From Thermoflexibacter sp. (GTDB taxonomy: Bacteria > Bacteroidota > Bacteroidia > Cytophagales > Thermoflexibacteraceae), in assembly GCA_025455345.1 (NCBI GenBank), contig JALOMS010000071.1, forward strand, positions 1 to 12,381: a stretch of DNA of 12,381 bases. Direction: 5' to 3'. The translations under genes and the position numbers were made by a program. Of the stretch, positions 1-6,532 are shown piece after piece. The number at the start of each line of letters is the position of its first letter. The first letter of the stretch is position 1. The notes beneath the pieces were generated by a model. That model saw only the letters and a program-made list of their open reading frames with translations. It made no database searches and had not been told where the DNA came from.

Positions 1-312
1 TTCATGAAGCAAAGCCTCGATTTGTGAAAAATATGGCGCACGCTTATAGGTAAGGTAAATAGACTTAAAGTGCTGTGATTGCCATGTGCTATTTCCTATT
101 TTTACTTCACTAATCTTTTGCTTCACCGCATTTTTATCTATGGGAATTGTAAGCCAAAACTCTCCATTTGCACCATAAAGCTTATTTCTATTTCGCCAGT
201 CATTTTTAGTATATTGCACTTCGTCGTAAAAAATAAAAGCATCGACAGAGCCTATAATATCAAAGTATCCCTTCCAAGGAAGATAATTAGATTGTAAAAC
301 TGCTACCTTCAT
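1..312 (-). CDS. WbqC-like family protein (N-terminal 104 residues, cut by window edge)
   Basis: The minus frame stays open from the ATG at 312 to the first base of the window. The peptide begins MKVAVLQSNYLPWKGYFD and continues with FYDEVQYTKNDWRNRNK and FWLTIPI. These are the hallmark stretches of the WbqC-like family, found in O-antigen and other surface polysaccharide clusters. The family is usually a little over 200 residues, so about half is missing. Its exact biochemical role is not established; it is generally linked to sugar-modification steps. The start overlaps the stop of the upstream acetyltransferase gene as ATGA (309-312), so translation is probably coupled. Family assignment is strong; function is inferred from family and neighbours. 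Confidence 0.88.
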   Translation of the reverse strand, partial: MKVAVLQSNYLPWKGYFDIIGSVDAFIFYDEVQYTKNDWRNRNKLYGANGEFWLTIPIDKNAVKQKISEVKIGNSTWQSQHFKSIYLTYKRAPYFSQIEALLHE

Positions 313-944
313 TTGAGTATCAATCTTTTATTTAATATTTTTACAGGATTGCCAACAGCAGAACAATTATCTGGGACATCTTTATTCACCACACTCCCAA
401 TACCAATAACTACATTTTTTCCTATTTTAATGCCATTAGAAATAATAGAACCCGCTCCTACAAAAGTACATTCGCCAATCTCTACTTGTCCGCAGATGAC
501 CACACTTGGCGAAAGATAACAAGCATCTCCAATGGTGCTATCATGCGAAATTACGACGGAATTATTAATAAGTGTACCTCGCCCTATGCGTACATTTTTA
601 TCTATATTAGACATTGGATATACAAAAGTACCAGCCTCAATTTTTGCTGACGAACTTTGAAAACAAGTAGGGTGGACAAAAGTAATTTGTTGCCTTTGGA
701 GTTGCTCCAATTGCTCAGTGATTTCTAATTTTTTGCGGAGGTGGCGATACCCCAAGCCAATACAAAAGACATAATCAGTAAATTTGTCTTCTACATAACT
801 ATTAAAAGGCATCACATTTTGTGTTTTTTGTTCTGTTAAAACATCATCAAAAAATACAAACTCTGGATTAGTATATTTTGCTTGAATGAAATTCAGAAAC
901 TGCTCGCCCAAGGCACCACCACCTATAATTGCAAATTTAGTCAT
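309..944 (-). CDS. NeuD/PglD-type sugar O/N-acyltransferase
   Basis: A 211-residue protein with two visible parts. Residues 1-70 form a small Rossmann-like PglD_N domain (FAIIGGGALGEQFL near residue 4). Residues about 97-195 form a left-handed beta-helix of hexapeptide repeats (IGRGTLINNSV, IGDACYLSPSV, IGECTFVGAGS, IGKNVVIGIGS). His134 in VISHDSTIGD sits where NeuD and PglD enzymes carry the catalytic base. Length is typical for the sialic-acid O-acetyltransferase NeuD family. The likely reaction is acetyl (or other acyl) transfer from acyl-CoA to a sugar or nucleotide sugar in the cytoplasm. The start directly abuts the methyltransferase stop, and the stop overlaps the WbqC-like start. The acceptor sugar cannot be told from sequence. 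Confidence 0.9.
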   Translation of the reverse strand: MTKFAIIGGGALGEQFLNFIQAKYTNPEFVFFDDVLTEQKTQNVMPFNSYVEDKFTDYVFCIGLGYRHLRKKLEITEQLEQLQRQQITFVHPTCFQSSSAKIEAGTFVYPMSNIDKNVRIGRGTLINNSVVISHDSTIGDACYLSPSVVICGQVEIGECTFVGAGSIISNGIKIGKNVVIGIGSVVNKDVPDNCSAVGNPVKILNKRLILK

Positions 945-1796
945 CTATTTTGTAGCCACAAAGCCAATGTATTTGAATAAATTTTTGCTTAATGGCAAGG
1001 CTTTCTGCAACATTTGGTGCATCACATCTGCATATTTGAATCGGTCTTCTACGCTATACTGCGTATCATTAATAAGCGCGCCTTGCCCAATATACCAATG
1101 ATAAAATAAAGAAACTTCTTTAAATCCTTCTGCCTTCAGCATAGAGATTAAATCTTCTTCCTTAAAACCCCCTTTGATATTTTTCCCAAACTCAGCATTA
1201 TTAAAGATGTCTTTACTTACTCCGAAGGTTTTTTCTATATCTTCATCTTTGTAGGTAACTGCCTCAATCTCACGCTTTACAATAAAGTCATAGCTACTAT
1301 TTCTATCTAATTTATTCACTCCTTCCCAAAAATAATAGTTGGGGTCTAAGTCCGCATAGAACTTTCCTCCTTCTTTTAGCGAATTGTAAGCGTTGTGCAA
1401 AGTAGGCTTAATATCGTATAAGTGATGGAGGAATGAATAGGCTGTTGCTACGTCAAAATAGTTTACAGGCAAAGCGGCTTGGGCTGTGTCTTCATTTAAG
1501 ATAACTATTTCACAATCACCAGATTTATCTATTCGGTCGGTCATTGCTTTGGTAACATCAACACCCCAAATTTCTTTGACATATTTTTTACCAATATTTA
1601 TCATAAAACCTGTTCCACAACCCAAATCAAGCATTTTAGTAGCTTGGGTGTCGTCTATTACTTTCTTTAAGTTTGCTTCTACTTTGGCTATATTTTCAGG
1701 ACGAAAATGAGGCTCGCAAGTATTGTAATGTTCGGAAAGTTTTGAATGCAATTCTATATTGGCTTGCACCACTTGGTTATATATTGTTTGTTCCAT
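945..1796 (-). CDS. Class I SAM-dependent methyltransferase
   Basis: A 283-residue protein with a Rossmann methyltransferase core. Motif I is MLDLGCGTG at residues 55-63, the acidic strand-2 end is WGVDVT near 77-82, the FDVATAYSFLHHLYD segment (114-128) is motif II-like, and LKEGGKFYADLDP (140-152) is the usual strand after the motif. It would transfer a methyl group from S-adenosylmethionine to a small substrate, here most likely a sugar or lipid-linked intermediate given its neighbours (inference). The C-terminal 120 residues are family-specific and not recognised. It lies between the PhyH-like gene (30-base gap) and the acetyltransferase gene (no gap). Confidence 0.85.
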   Translation of the reverse strand: MEQTIYNQVVQANIELHSKLSEHYNTCEPHFRPENIAKVEANLKKVIDDTQATKMLDLGCGTGFMINIGKKYVKEIWGVDVTKAMTDRIDKSGDCEIVILNEDTAQAALPVNYFDVATAYSFLHHLYDIKPTLHNAYNSLKEGGKFYADLDPNYYFWEGVNKLDRNSSYDFIVKREIEAVTYKDEDIEKTFGVSKDIFNNAEFGKNIKGGFKEEDLISMLKAEGFKEVSLFYHWYIGQGALINDTQYSVEDRFKYADVMHQMLQKALPLSKNLFKYIGFVATK

Positions 1797-1826
1797 TTTT
1801 GCTATACTGTGTTTATTCTATTTTGC

Positions 1827-2618
1827 TTATTCTGTTTTTTGTTTATATTTTCTAAGCTCGGCTGGTGCATAGTATTCTTCATAATTGGCTGGTATTTGGG
1901 TAAAAAAGCCAAGTTTTTGCTTTGCTTGGTCAGAAACTCCACTCATATCTATTCCACTCATTGCTCTTGGTATATCTATGCGCTGTTTCATCCATGAGCG
2001 GCACATATTAATAGTAAGTGCATGTCGCCAATCTTGGGTAAGATTATCGCCTCCTGCGTGCCAAACTCTCGCATTGAAAAACCAAACCGAACCAGCTTTT
2101 GCTATTACTCTTTTGCCTTTTCCATAAAATTCTTCTTCTGTGGGTACAGTTTCTCTGTTTTGTGAGTAAGGAAGGAAATAAGTAGCTCCGTTCTCTTCTG
2201 TAAAATCGTCTAACAAGATAGTCGCACCCATATTGGTAATGTAATTTGGAATAATGCGTGGACAGTCCACATGAATTCGGCGCGAGTAGTTTGTTTTATT
2301 AGGAGGCATAGAAGATGAGGTATAAGCATACACAATACAGCCTTCTCCTAATACTGCATTAAAAACACCTACTAATTTAGGATTATCAAAAAGTTCTATG
2401 AAAATCTTGTCGTATAGAGAACACAACAATACCATTCCATAATCACTGTAATTCGTAGTTTTATGATATTCTACTTCTGCTTGAATCGCTTTTTCTAAGG
2501 CAGTTTTTGCTTCCTTAATAAAGTCTGGAGCTAAAATATCAGGAATGATAGTGTAACCTTGTTTGTGAATTTCTGAAGCGAAACCTGTAAGTTGTTCTTG
2601 AGTGAATGAATGATTCAT
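1827..2618 (-). CDS. Phytanoyl-CoA dioxygenase (PhyH)-like Fe(II)/2-oxoglutarate oxygenase
   Basis: A 263-residue protein with the PhyH layout. The facial triad is visible as His116-x-Asp118 in RRIHVDCPR and His187 in RVWHAGGDN. Arg198 in WRHALTINM is placed to bind the 2-oxoglutarate carboxylate. The segment GATILLDDFTEENGATYFLP is the typical core strand pair before the distal histidine. Such enzymes hydroxylate, desaturate or epimerise carbon centres using O2 and 2-oxoglutarate. In a glycan operon it may oxidise a sugar or lipid tail (inference). The start lies one base after the glycosyltransferase stop. All metal ligands are present, so it should be active; the substrate is unknown. Confidence 0.9.
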   Translation of the reverse strand: MNHSFTQEQLTGFASEIHKQGYTIIPDILAPDFIKEAKTALEKAIQAEVEYHKTTNYSDYGMVLLCSLYDKIFIELFDNPKLVGVFNAVLGEGCIVYAYTSSSMPPNKTNYSRRIHVDCPRIIPNYITNMGATILLDDFTEENGATYFLPYSQNRETVPTEEEFYGKGKRVIAKAGSVWFFNARVWHAGGDNLTQDWRHALTINMCRSWMKQRIDIPRAMSGIDMSGVSDQAKQKLGFFTQIPANYEEYYAPAELRKYKQKTE

Positions 2619-2619
2619 C

Positions 2620-3564
2620 TTATTTAAAATTTATTTTTTCTCTAATGATATATAATGGACGATTTTGTACTTCTTTTAACACCCTGCCAATATAAATACC
2701 CGCTAATCCAATAACGATAATTTGAATACCTCCTACAAAAATAATAGCAGAAATCATAGAAACAAAACCATGCTGATAATCTACAAAAAATAATTTAGTA
2801 ACCACAATAATTAAGGCAAGAATGAAACCTATAAGCGCAATGCCTATGCCAACCAAGGAAATGATTTTAAGGGGAATATCTGAAAAAGAAACAATAGCGT
2901 CCAAAGCCATCAGCATACGCTTTTTAAAATTATAACTCGATTTACCTTTTTGTCTTGCCTGATGTTTTGTAGGGACATAACCTTGCTTGAAGCCAAGCCA
3001 AGATTCTAAACCAGGTAAGTAGCGACTTTTTTCTTGTAAGGAATTGTAAGCATCTATAAATCTACGATTCATGACTCTTAGTGTAGATACGTTCACGGGA
3101 GAGTTCCCACCTGTAAGTTTATTGAGCAAGATATTGAAGGCATAAGAACTTATCTTATCCCCCCAACTACTAAAACGTTTCTCACGCAAACCAAAAACCA
3201 TATCATAATCCTTTTCTTTCATCTCTTCTAATAAGAGAGGAATCTGATTTGGGGGGTCTTGCATATCTACATTAAGCATACCCACATAGCTTCCACGAGC
3301 ATGATAATACCCACAAGAGAGTGCAATATGCTGTCCGAAATTGCGACTTAAATCTATTACTTTTACAAAATTAAACTTTTGAGATACCGTTTGTAACTCC
3401 TCTAATGCATTGTTTTTACTTCCATCATTCACAAAAATAAGCTCAACTTCATTAGATATATCTCCAAGTTTAGTATATTCTTGAAATACCTTCTGGTACT
3501 CTACACAAAAGTCTTCTGCCAAATAACCGTCATTGTAAATAGGTACTACAAATGAATACAACAT
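2620..3564 (-). CDS. Membrane-anchored family 2 glycosyltransferase (DPM1/GtrB-like)
   Basis: From the ATG at 3564 the protein has 314 residues and begins MLYSFVVPIYND. The frame can be extended to 3606 only through a TTG start, which adds 14 unconserved residues, so ATG 3564 is preferred. GT-A motifs are FVVPIYND (5-12), FVNDGS (44-49), NVDMQDPP (98-105, DxxD metal site) and RQKGKSSYNFKKRM (204-217). Two membrane helices follow at about 232-258 and 267-293. This architecture is that of dolichyl/undecaprenyl-phosphate glycosyltransferases, which move a sugar from a nucleotide donor to a lipid phosphate carrier at the inner membrane. It is the first gene of the operon. No clear promoter was found upstream. 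Confidence 0.92.
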   Translation of the reverse strand: MLYSFVVPIYNDGYLAEDFCVEYQKVFQEYTKLGDISNEVELIFVNDGSKNNALEELQTVSQKFNFVKVIDLSRNFGQHIALSCGYYHARGSYVGMLNVDMQDPPNQIPLLLEEMKEKDYDMVFGLREKRFSSWGDKISSYAFNILLNKLTGGNSPVNVSTLRVMNRRFIDAYNSLQEKSRYLPGLESWLGFKQGYVPTKHQARQKGKSSYNFKKRMLMALDAIVSFSDIPLKIISLVGIGIALIGFILALIIVVTKLFFVDYQHGFVSMISAIIFVGGIQIIVIGLAGIYIGRVLKEVQNRPLYIIREKINFK

Positions 3565-3976
3565 AATTAAATATTTTTTGTAACTATCTAAAGTCAATAT
3601 TTTCAAAATTCTTCTAAAAATGCAATTTTCTGATAATCTTTAGAGTTTACCAAGAGAGTAGCCTAAAAAAGTATAACCTATCAAACCTTTTAGACAACTA
3701 ATAACAGCCTAAAAAAGCTCAGATTATTATTTGCCACATTGCCGACCTGAAGTAATTCACTCCATTGATTATAAACATATATAGTTTTAAACCATAAAAA
3801 TACCTCATAGAACTTTTATATTTTGTAGCAAATTCTTTAAAAACTTGATATTATTTTTTGCTCTTGATATGGCAAATAGATAACTTTTGCTATCTACATA
3901 ATTTGCTTTGGTAAACTGGACTTGTAAAAAGTATCCTACAAAATAAATGCTATTTAATCCTTAAATATCATATTTT

Positions 3977-3998
3977 CCAATATTTATCATGATATTGG
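3977..3998. repeat. 7-bp perfect inverted repeat
   Basis: CCAATAT at 3977-3983 faces ATATTGG at 3992-3998 across an 8-base spacer whose centre is TCATGA. It lies just upstream of the decayed coding fragment. It may be a relict operator or a chance AT-rich palindrome; nothing else supports a function. Confidence 0.4.
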
Positions 3999-4007
3999 TA
4001 TTAAAAT

Positions 4008-4168
4008 AAACGCACATTCCCTTATTTTGGACAATTGTCAAATGGAAATTTAGAAGAATATTATGATATTTTACTGAGCGTAATAGTTACGAAATCGAGA
4101 TAGATTTAAACGTTGAGAATAAAACTGTGCCTAAACATAGATTAGACATGACAAATAATAAGAGTTAG
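4008..4168 (+). pseudogene. Frameshifted remnant resembling a DUF2004-type small protein
   Basis: Two adjacent plus frames read as one broken protein. Frame one (4008 onward) gives TFPYFGQLSNGNLEEYYDI. Frame two (from about 4067) gives FTERNSYEIEIDLNVENKT and continues VPKHRLDMTNNKS to a TAG at 4166-4168. Joined near 4065-4073, they match the general pattern I recall for DUF2004/DUF6985-like proteins (PYFG, LEEYYD, then an (E/Q)IDLNxEN segment). There is no start codon in frame one, which is closed by TAA at 4002-4004, and frame two has TGA at 4064-4066. At least one frameshift and loss of both ends are therefore implied. Protein-like character is fairly clear; the family name is from memory and less sure. 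Confidence 0.5.
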
Positions 4169-4322
4169 GTTGTATATAATTGTCCTTAAAATCTTGTTTA
4201 TCAATTAGCAAGGTTTTATTTGTTTTTTAAAATTTATTTGTACCTATGTATTTGATAAAGAAGCAGTTACAGTTTATTATTTAGACAAGTTATCTACTAT
4301 TTGATTTATGCTCAATTCAACT

Positions 4323-4919
4323 TCACACACTCAACTTCTTTCCCTTCTTTTTTTCTTGCTCTTGCGATTTGCCAAGGTATTCAATCAAAGCTAAGGGAAT
4401 AATCCTATCTGGGTATTGTGTACTATGCAATGCCTCAAATTGCCCAAATGATATACTGCTCAATACATTGACCAGATGATGATTGAAGGTTTTTAATTCA
4501 AAAAACTCTCCTTTTTCATCATAAATCTCGTAAATGTATTGTGGCATTTTATTTATTGTGTAAGAATAATTGCGTTTGACGTTTTTGATTTGTAGCGTAA
4601 TTACATCACCGTTTTTTAGTATAAATTCCAATACTTTTCTTTCTTTACTGGCTAATAGCCGCGAATAGATAAAACAAACTACCGCTATTAGTCCAAAAAT
4701 AATACCCATTAGCAACCAAACATATCGAGTGGTCTGATTCCGATTTGCTTGAAATTCAGATACATTAGGCGTAACCGTAACATCCAAAGAAAGTGCCATG
4801 GAAGTAAAAATAATCGCAAACAGAGCAAGAAAAATCAAGAAAAAATCCCAAATTTTTGTTTTTTGGGCTACTTGTCGCTTGATGAATTTCTCGTGGACTT
4901 CGATAGGAATATTCAACAT
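4323..4919 (-). CDS. Two-helix membrane protein of unknown function
   Basis: A 198-residue protein not recognised as a named family. A short charged N-terminus is followed by a membrane helix at about 24-45, an external loop rich in N/Q/T (46-65), a second helix at about 66-87, then a soluble cytoplasmic-type domain (92-182) and a very basic tail (KKKGKK). The soluble part (LKNGDVITLQIKNV, then YIYEIYDEKGEFFELKTF) has alternating strands reminiscent of DUF3592-like or OB-like membrane-associated domains, but the match is only general. The ATG at 4919 is the only good start. It is transcribed divergently from the gene at 5154 and alone on its strand here. Confidence 0.75.
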   Translation of the reverse strand: MLNIPIEVHEKFIKRQVAQKTKIWDFFLIFLALFAIIFTSMALSLDVTVTPNVSEFQANRNQTTRYVWLLMGIIFGLIAVVCFIYSRLLASKERKVLEFILKNGDVITLQIKNVKRNYSYTINKMPQYIYEIYDEKGEFFELKTFNHHLVNVLSSISFGQFEALHSTQYPDRIIPLALIEYLGKSQEQEKKKGKKLSV

Positions 4920-4969
4920 AGATGAATGAGTTAAGATTAAAATGTGTTAATGCGCTAATGTGTTTCGCC

Positions 4970-5005
4970 TTTGCAGGTCTTGACGTGGTAGGCAATACCT
5001 GCAAA
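4970..5005. repeat. 13-bp imperfect inverted repeat (hairpin) between divergent genes
   Basis: TTTGCAGGTCTTG (4970-4982) pairs with CAATACCTGCAAA (4993-5005) over a 10-base loop, with one mismatch that would be a G-U wobble in minus-strand RNA. It lies 51 bases upstream of the membrane-protein start at 4919. It could form a hairpin in that gene's 5' leader, act as an operator, or be a REP-like scattered palindrome. It has no T-tract, so a terminator is unlikely. Confidence 0.6.
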
Positions 5006-5093
5006 AATGTTATAGCAAAGGTGAACCGTACAAAACCACCTTCACAACAAACTATGCTGTTAAGTTTAGATACAAAAATAAAGGTTATTTTTT

Positions 5094-5246
5094 AAAAAAT
5101 TGTATCTTGCATAGCGTTAAATACTTTGGAGTTTTACATAAAACACAGTAAATATGAAATCCTTATTTTTCTTACTCATTCCCTTTACTTTCGTGGGTTG
5201 GTTTGCTCTCAAGCCTACGCAAAAGCAAGAATTTTCCCTTGTTCCC
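5094..5246 (+). repeat. Duplicated leader plus signal-peptide segment, copy 1
   Basis: This stretch runs from AAAAAA(T/C)TGTATCTTGCAT through the AGTAAATATG start context to codon 31 of the gene at 5154. It matches 8893-9048. The coding part (5154-5246) differs from copy 2 at seven positions, 86/93 identical, with four silent changes and three amino-acid changes. The upstream parts share blocks (TGTATCTTGCAT, AGCG, AGTTTT, TTTACA, AGTAAAT) with small indels. Similarity stops abruptly after the codon for residue 31. TATCTTGC at 5103-5110 is a candidate -7 element, although no clear -33 TTG is visible. Confidence 0.9.
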
Positions 5247-5669
5247 CTCAATTTGTATCAAAAAATACCTGTTTCAGCTAAATTTCTTAATACTACTCAG
5301 ATAGATACCATTGATTTTTGGCACGTTTACTACAACAAAATAAAAATAGAGGCATATAATTTGAATTCAGAAAAAAGTGCTATCACTCTCAAAATCAAAG
5401 ATATAAAAAAGACAGACTCTCTAATAGTTAAATATTTTAAAGATACACCTTGTAGCAAGTGCAAAACACAAGTAACAGTTCAAGATAAAAAGCACTCCCT
5501 AATCGCTAAGGGAAGTAATAAAGGTACATTTAGTCCACTTAAAATCTCTGTTTATGACCTTTTACAATATCATTTGAAAGCAAAGGAAGATATTTATGAA
5601 GTGTTTTATGTTGAAGAGCAGGAAATTGGTCAAAAGTATAAATTGATATTTAAGGTTAGATTTGAGTAG
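5154..5669 (+). CDS. Secreted protein of unknown function with a duplicated signal-peptide region
   Basis: A 171-residue protein. Residues 1 to about 20 (MKSLFFLLIPFTFVGWFAL) form a signal peptide or N-terminal anchor without a lipobox cysteine. Residues 1-31 are shared almost exactly with the giant protein starting at 8956, while the rest is unrelated to it. The body is lysine-rich and beta-like (ITLKIKDIKKT, YKLIFKVRF), with a Cys100-x-x-Cys103 pair (PCSKC) that could form a disulfide or bind metal. No family was recognised. It is likely exported. The abrupt end of similarity suggests a chimeric origin, in which an existing gene body acquired a promoter and leader from the dehydrogenase locus or the reverse. 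A strong hairpin follows the stop by 42 bases. Confidence 0.8.
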   Translation: MKSLFFLLIPFTFVGWFALKPTQKQEFSLVPLNLYQKIPVSAKFLNTTQIDTIDFWHVYYNKIKIEAYNLNSEKSAITLKIKDIKKTDSLIVKYFKDTPCSKCKTQVTVQDKKHSLIAKGSNKGTFSPLKISVYDLLQYHLKAKEDIYEVFYVEEQEIGQKYKLIFKVRFE

Positions 5670-5711
5670 AATTTTGATAAAATATTCTATAATCTAATTA
5701 AGTAACTCATT

Positions 5712-5742
5712 GATTTTCAATTTTTTTTAAAAATTGAAAATC
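5712..5742. terminator. 14-bp perfect AT-rich hairpin, possible terminator or leader structure
   Basis: GATTTTCAATTTTT (5712-5725) and AAAAATTGAAAATC (5729-5742) are perfect reverse complements around a TTT loop. The stem is mostly A-T. It lies 42 bases after the stop of the secreted-protein gene and nine bases before the ATG at 5752. It may end transcription of the first gene or control access to the next start codon. It has no separate U-tract after the stem. Confidence 0.55.
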
Positions 5743-5751
5743 CAAAAGATA

Positions 5752-6099
5752 ATGAAACAAATCAAGAACACAAAAAAGTGGTTAACATGGTTTTTAATCA
5801 GTGATGAACCCGTTTTTATTGCTATAAAATTATTTTTAGCAACAATAGCTGTATCTTTAATGACAATAGGTTTAAGTCATTTCTCATTTCAATATGATTT
5901 AGACTTATATGAAATTTCTCAGTATTATGCGATATTAGCTTATCTTTTATTATTCATTAGCTTTTTATTTACGTTGTTTGTTGCTTTGATATGTTTGATA
6001 AGTAAGAAAACACGAATAGGACGCTTATTCATTGCCGTACAACAAGCTATTCTGTTTTTTCTCTTATTCTTATTTGTCATGGGCTTTTTCAGAAAATAG
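5752..6099 (+). CDS. Small three-helix membrane protein, unknown function
   Basis: From ATG 5752 the protein has 115 residues. A TTG at 5734 would extend it by six residues, but that TTG lies inside the right arm of the perfect hairpin 5712-5742, so the ATG is preferred. A basic N-terminus (KQIKNTKKW) precedes helices at about 21-41, 58-83 and 92-113, joined by an acidic loop (FQYDLDLYEISQ) and a basic loop (SKKTRIGR). By the positive-inside rule the N-terminus is probably cytoplasmic. No family is recognised. A diverged repeat begins 20 bases after the stop. Confidence 0.7.
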   Translation: MKQIKNTKKWLTWFLISDEPVFIAIKLFLATIAVSLMTIGLSHFSFQYDLDLYEISQYYAILAYLLLFISFLFTLFVALICLISKKTRIGRLFIAVQQAILFFLLFLFVMGFFRK

Positions 6100-6118
6100 A
6101 GTATTTGAATATCAAAAT

Positions 6119-6186
6119 TACGTGTTGTCTGTTTCTAAAACTGACAAAATGGTTTCTCAAAACCAATCATTGCCGTTTTAGAAAAT
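6119..6186. repeat. Diverged flanking repeat, left copy
   Basis: Starting at TACGTGTT, this segment aligns without gaps over about 60 bases with the one at 7073. Both carry three short units of the type GTTTCTnAAACC (here at 6131, 6152 and 6175), spaced 21 and 23 bases apart in both copies. The middle unit TGGTTTCTCAAAACCA is itself a small palindrome. The two copies bracket the DUF433 gene and the toxin-antitoxin pair. Confidence 0.75.
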
Positions 6187-6194
6187 AAAATAAA

Positions 6195-6225
6195 TTGCTT
6201 TTTACGCTTCATTTTTCTATCTTTA
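6195..6225 (+). promoter_or_regulatory. Bacteroidota-type promoter for the DUF433 gene
   Basis: TTG at 6195-6197, a 20-base spacer, then TATCTTTA at 6218-6225 fits the -33 TTG / -7 TAnnTTTG pattern of Bacteroidota sigma factors with one mismatch in the last base. The expected start of transcription lies within a few bases of the ATG at 6234, so the mRNA would be leaderless or nearly so. Confidence 0.55.
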
Positions 6226-6233
6226 CTTAGAAT

Positions 6234-6440
6234 ATGAAAGACCTACTTTTAGAACGCATTACACTCATTCCTACTATTTGTCATGGAAAGCCTACGGTAA
6301 GAGGCATGAGGATTATGGTTGCCACCGTTTTGGAGCTATTAGCGGCAGGAACTACCATTACTGAACTGATAGAAGACTATCCAGAATTGGAAGAACAAGA
6401 TATTTATGCTTGTTTGTGGTATGTGGCAATTAAGGCGTGA
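6234..6440 (+). CDS. DUF433 family antitoxin-like protein (orphan)
   Basis: A 68-residue protein with the full DUF433 pattern: ERITLIPTICHGKPTVRGMRI, VATVLELLAAGTTITELIEDYPELEEQDIYACLWYVA. The domain carries a winged or helix-turn-helix-like fold and normally acts as the antitoxin of a PIN-like DUF5615 (Mut7-C type) nuclease encoded immediately downstream. No such gene follows here; the next 90 bases hold a partial inverted repeat and the promoter of a different toxin-antitoxin pair. It may be a solitary regulator, a domesticated anti-addiction protein, or the survivor of a lost module. Length and motifs are intact. Confidence 0.85.
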   Translation: MKDLLLERITLIPTICHGKPTVRGMRIMVATVLELLAAGTTITELIEDYPELEEQDIYACLWYVAIKA

Positions 6441-6443
6441 TAT

Positions 6444-6475
6444 TTCTAAAATTGTCAGTTTATTAGAAAACCATT
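6444..6475. repeat. Partial inverted copy of the flanking repeat
   Basis: Read on the minus strand, this contains GGTTTTCTAATAAACTGACAA followed by TTTTAGAAA, which parallels the GTTTCTAAAACTGACAA unit of the left copy with a small insertion. It lies between the DUF433 stop and the promoter of the toxin-antitoxin pair, where a DUF5615 toxin gene would be expected. Confidence 0.45.
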
Positions 6476-6486
6476 GGAAGTGGAAG

Positions 6487-6517
6487 TTGCTTAAATCAAA
6501 TTATTTCCTTAACTTTG
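6487..6517 (+). promoter_or_regulatory. Bacteroidota-type promoter for the toxin-antitoxin operon
   Basis: TTG at 6487-6489, a 20-base spacer and TAACTTTG at 6510-6517 match the Bacteroidota consensus exactly. The final TTG of the -7 box could be misread as an upstream start codon for the antitoxin. Its place inside the promoter argues for ATG 6533 as the true start, with a very short leader. Confidence 0.65.
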
Positions 6518-6532
6518 AAAAAAGAAAATAAA

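Larger units (their letters stand above)
3565..4322. other. AT-rich gene-poor gap
   Basis: About 760 bases between the glycan operon start and the next minus-strand stop. No intact gene longer than 50 codons looks real in either direction. It must contain the promoter of the minus-strand operon, but no convincing TAnnTTTG element was found near 3564. Short direct repeats occur (AGCCTAAAAAAG at about 3660 and 3706; CTTGATAT at about 3844 and 3864). The plus strand from about 4008 holds a decayed gene fragment, listed separately. A further protein-like stretch in the plus frame at 4242-4304 (YVFDKEAVTVYYLDKLSTI then TGA) may be a second scrap of coding sequence but is weak. Confidence 0.6.

Noticed and set aside
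79..519. Plus-strand ORFs at 79-297 and 313-519
   Set aside because: They lie opposite the WbqC-like and NeuD-like genes, whose minus-frame peptides show clear family motifs.
3565..3606. TTG start at 3606 extending the glycosyltransferase by 14 residues
   Set aside because: The conserved N-terminus begins at the ATG at 3564 (MLYSFVVPIYND); family members start at this point.
4209..4304. Plus-frame stretch YVFDKEAVTVYYLDKLSTI as a separate gene
   Set aside because: It has no good start and only about 30 codons. It may be another scrap of the decayed gene but cannot be supported alone.
4765..5004. Minus-strand ORF of 79 codons overlapping the membrane-protein start
   Set aside because: It overlaps the better-supported frame 4323-4919 and covers the intergenic hairpin; its peptide shows no domain or plausible signal.
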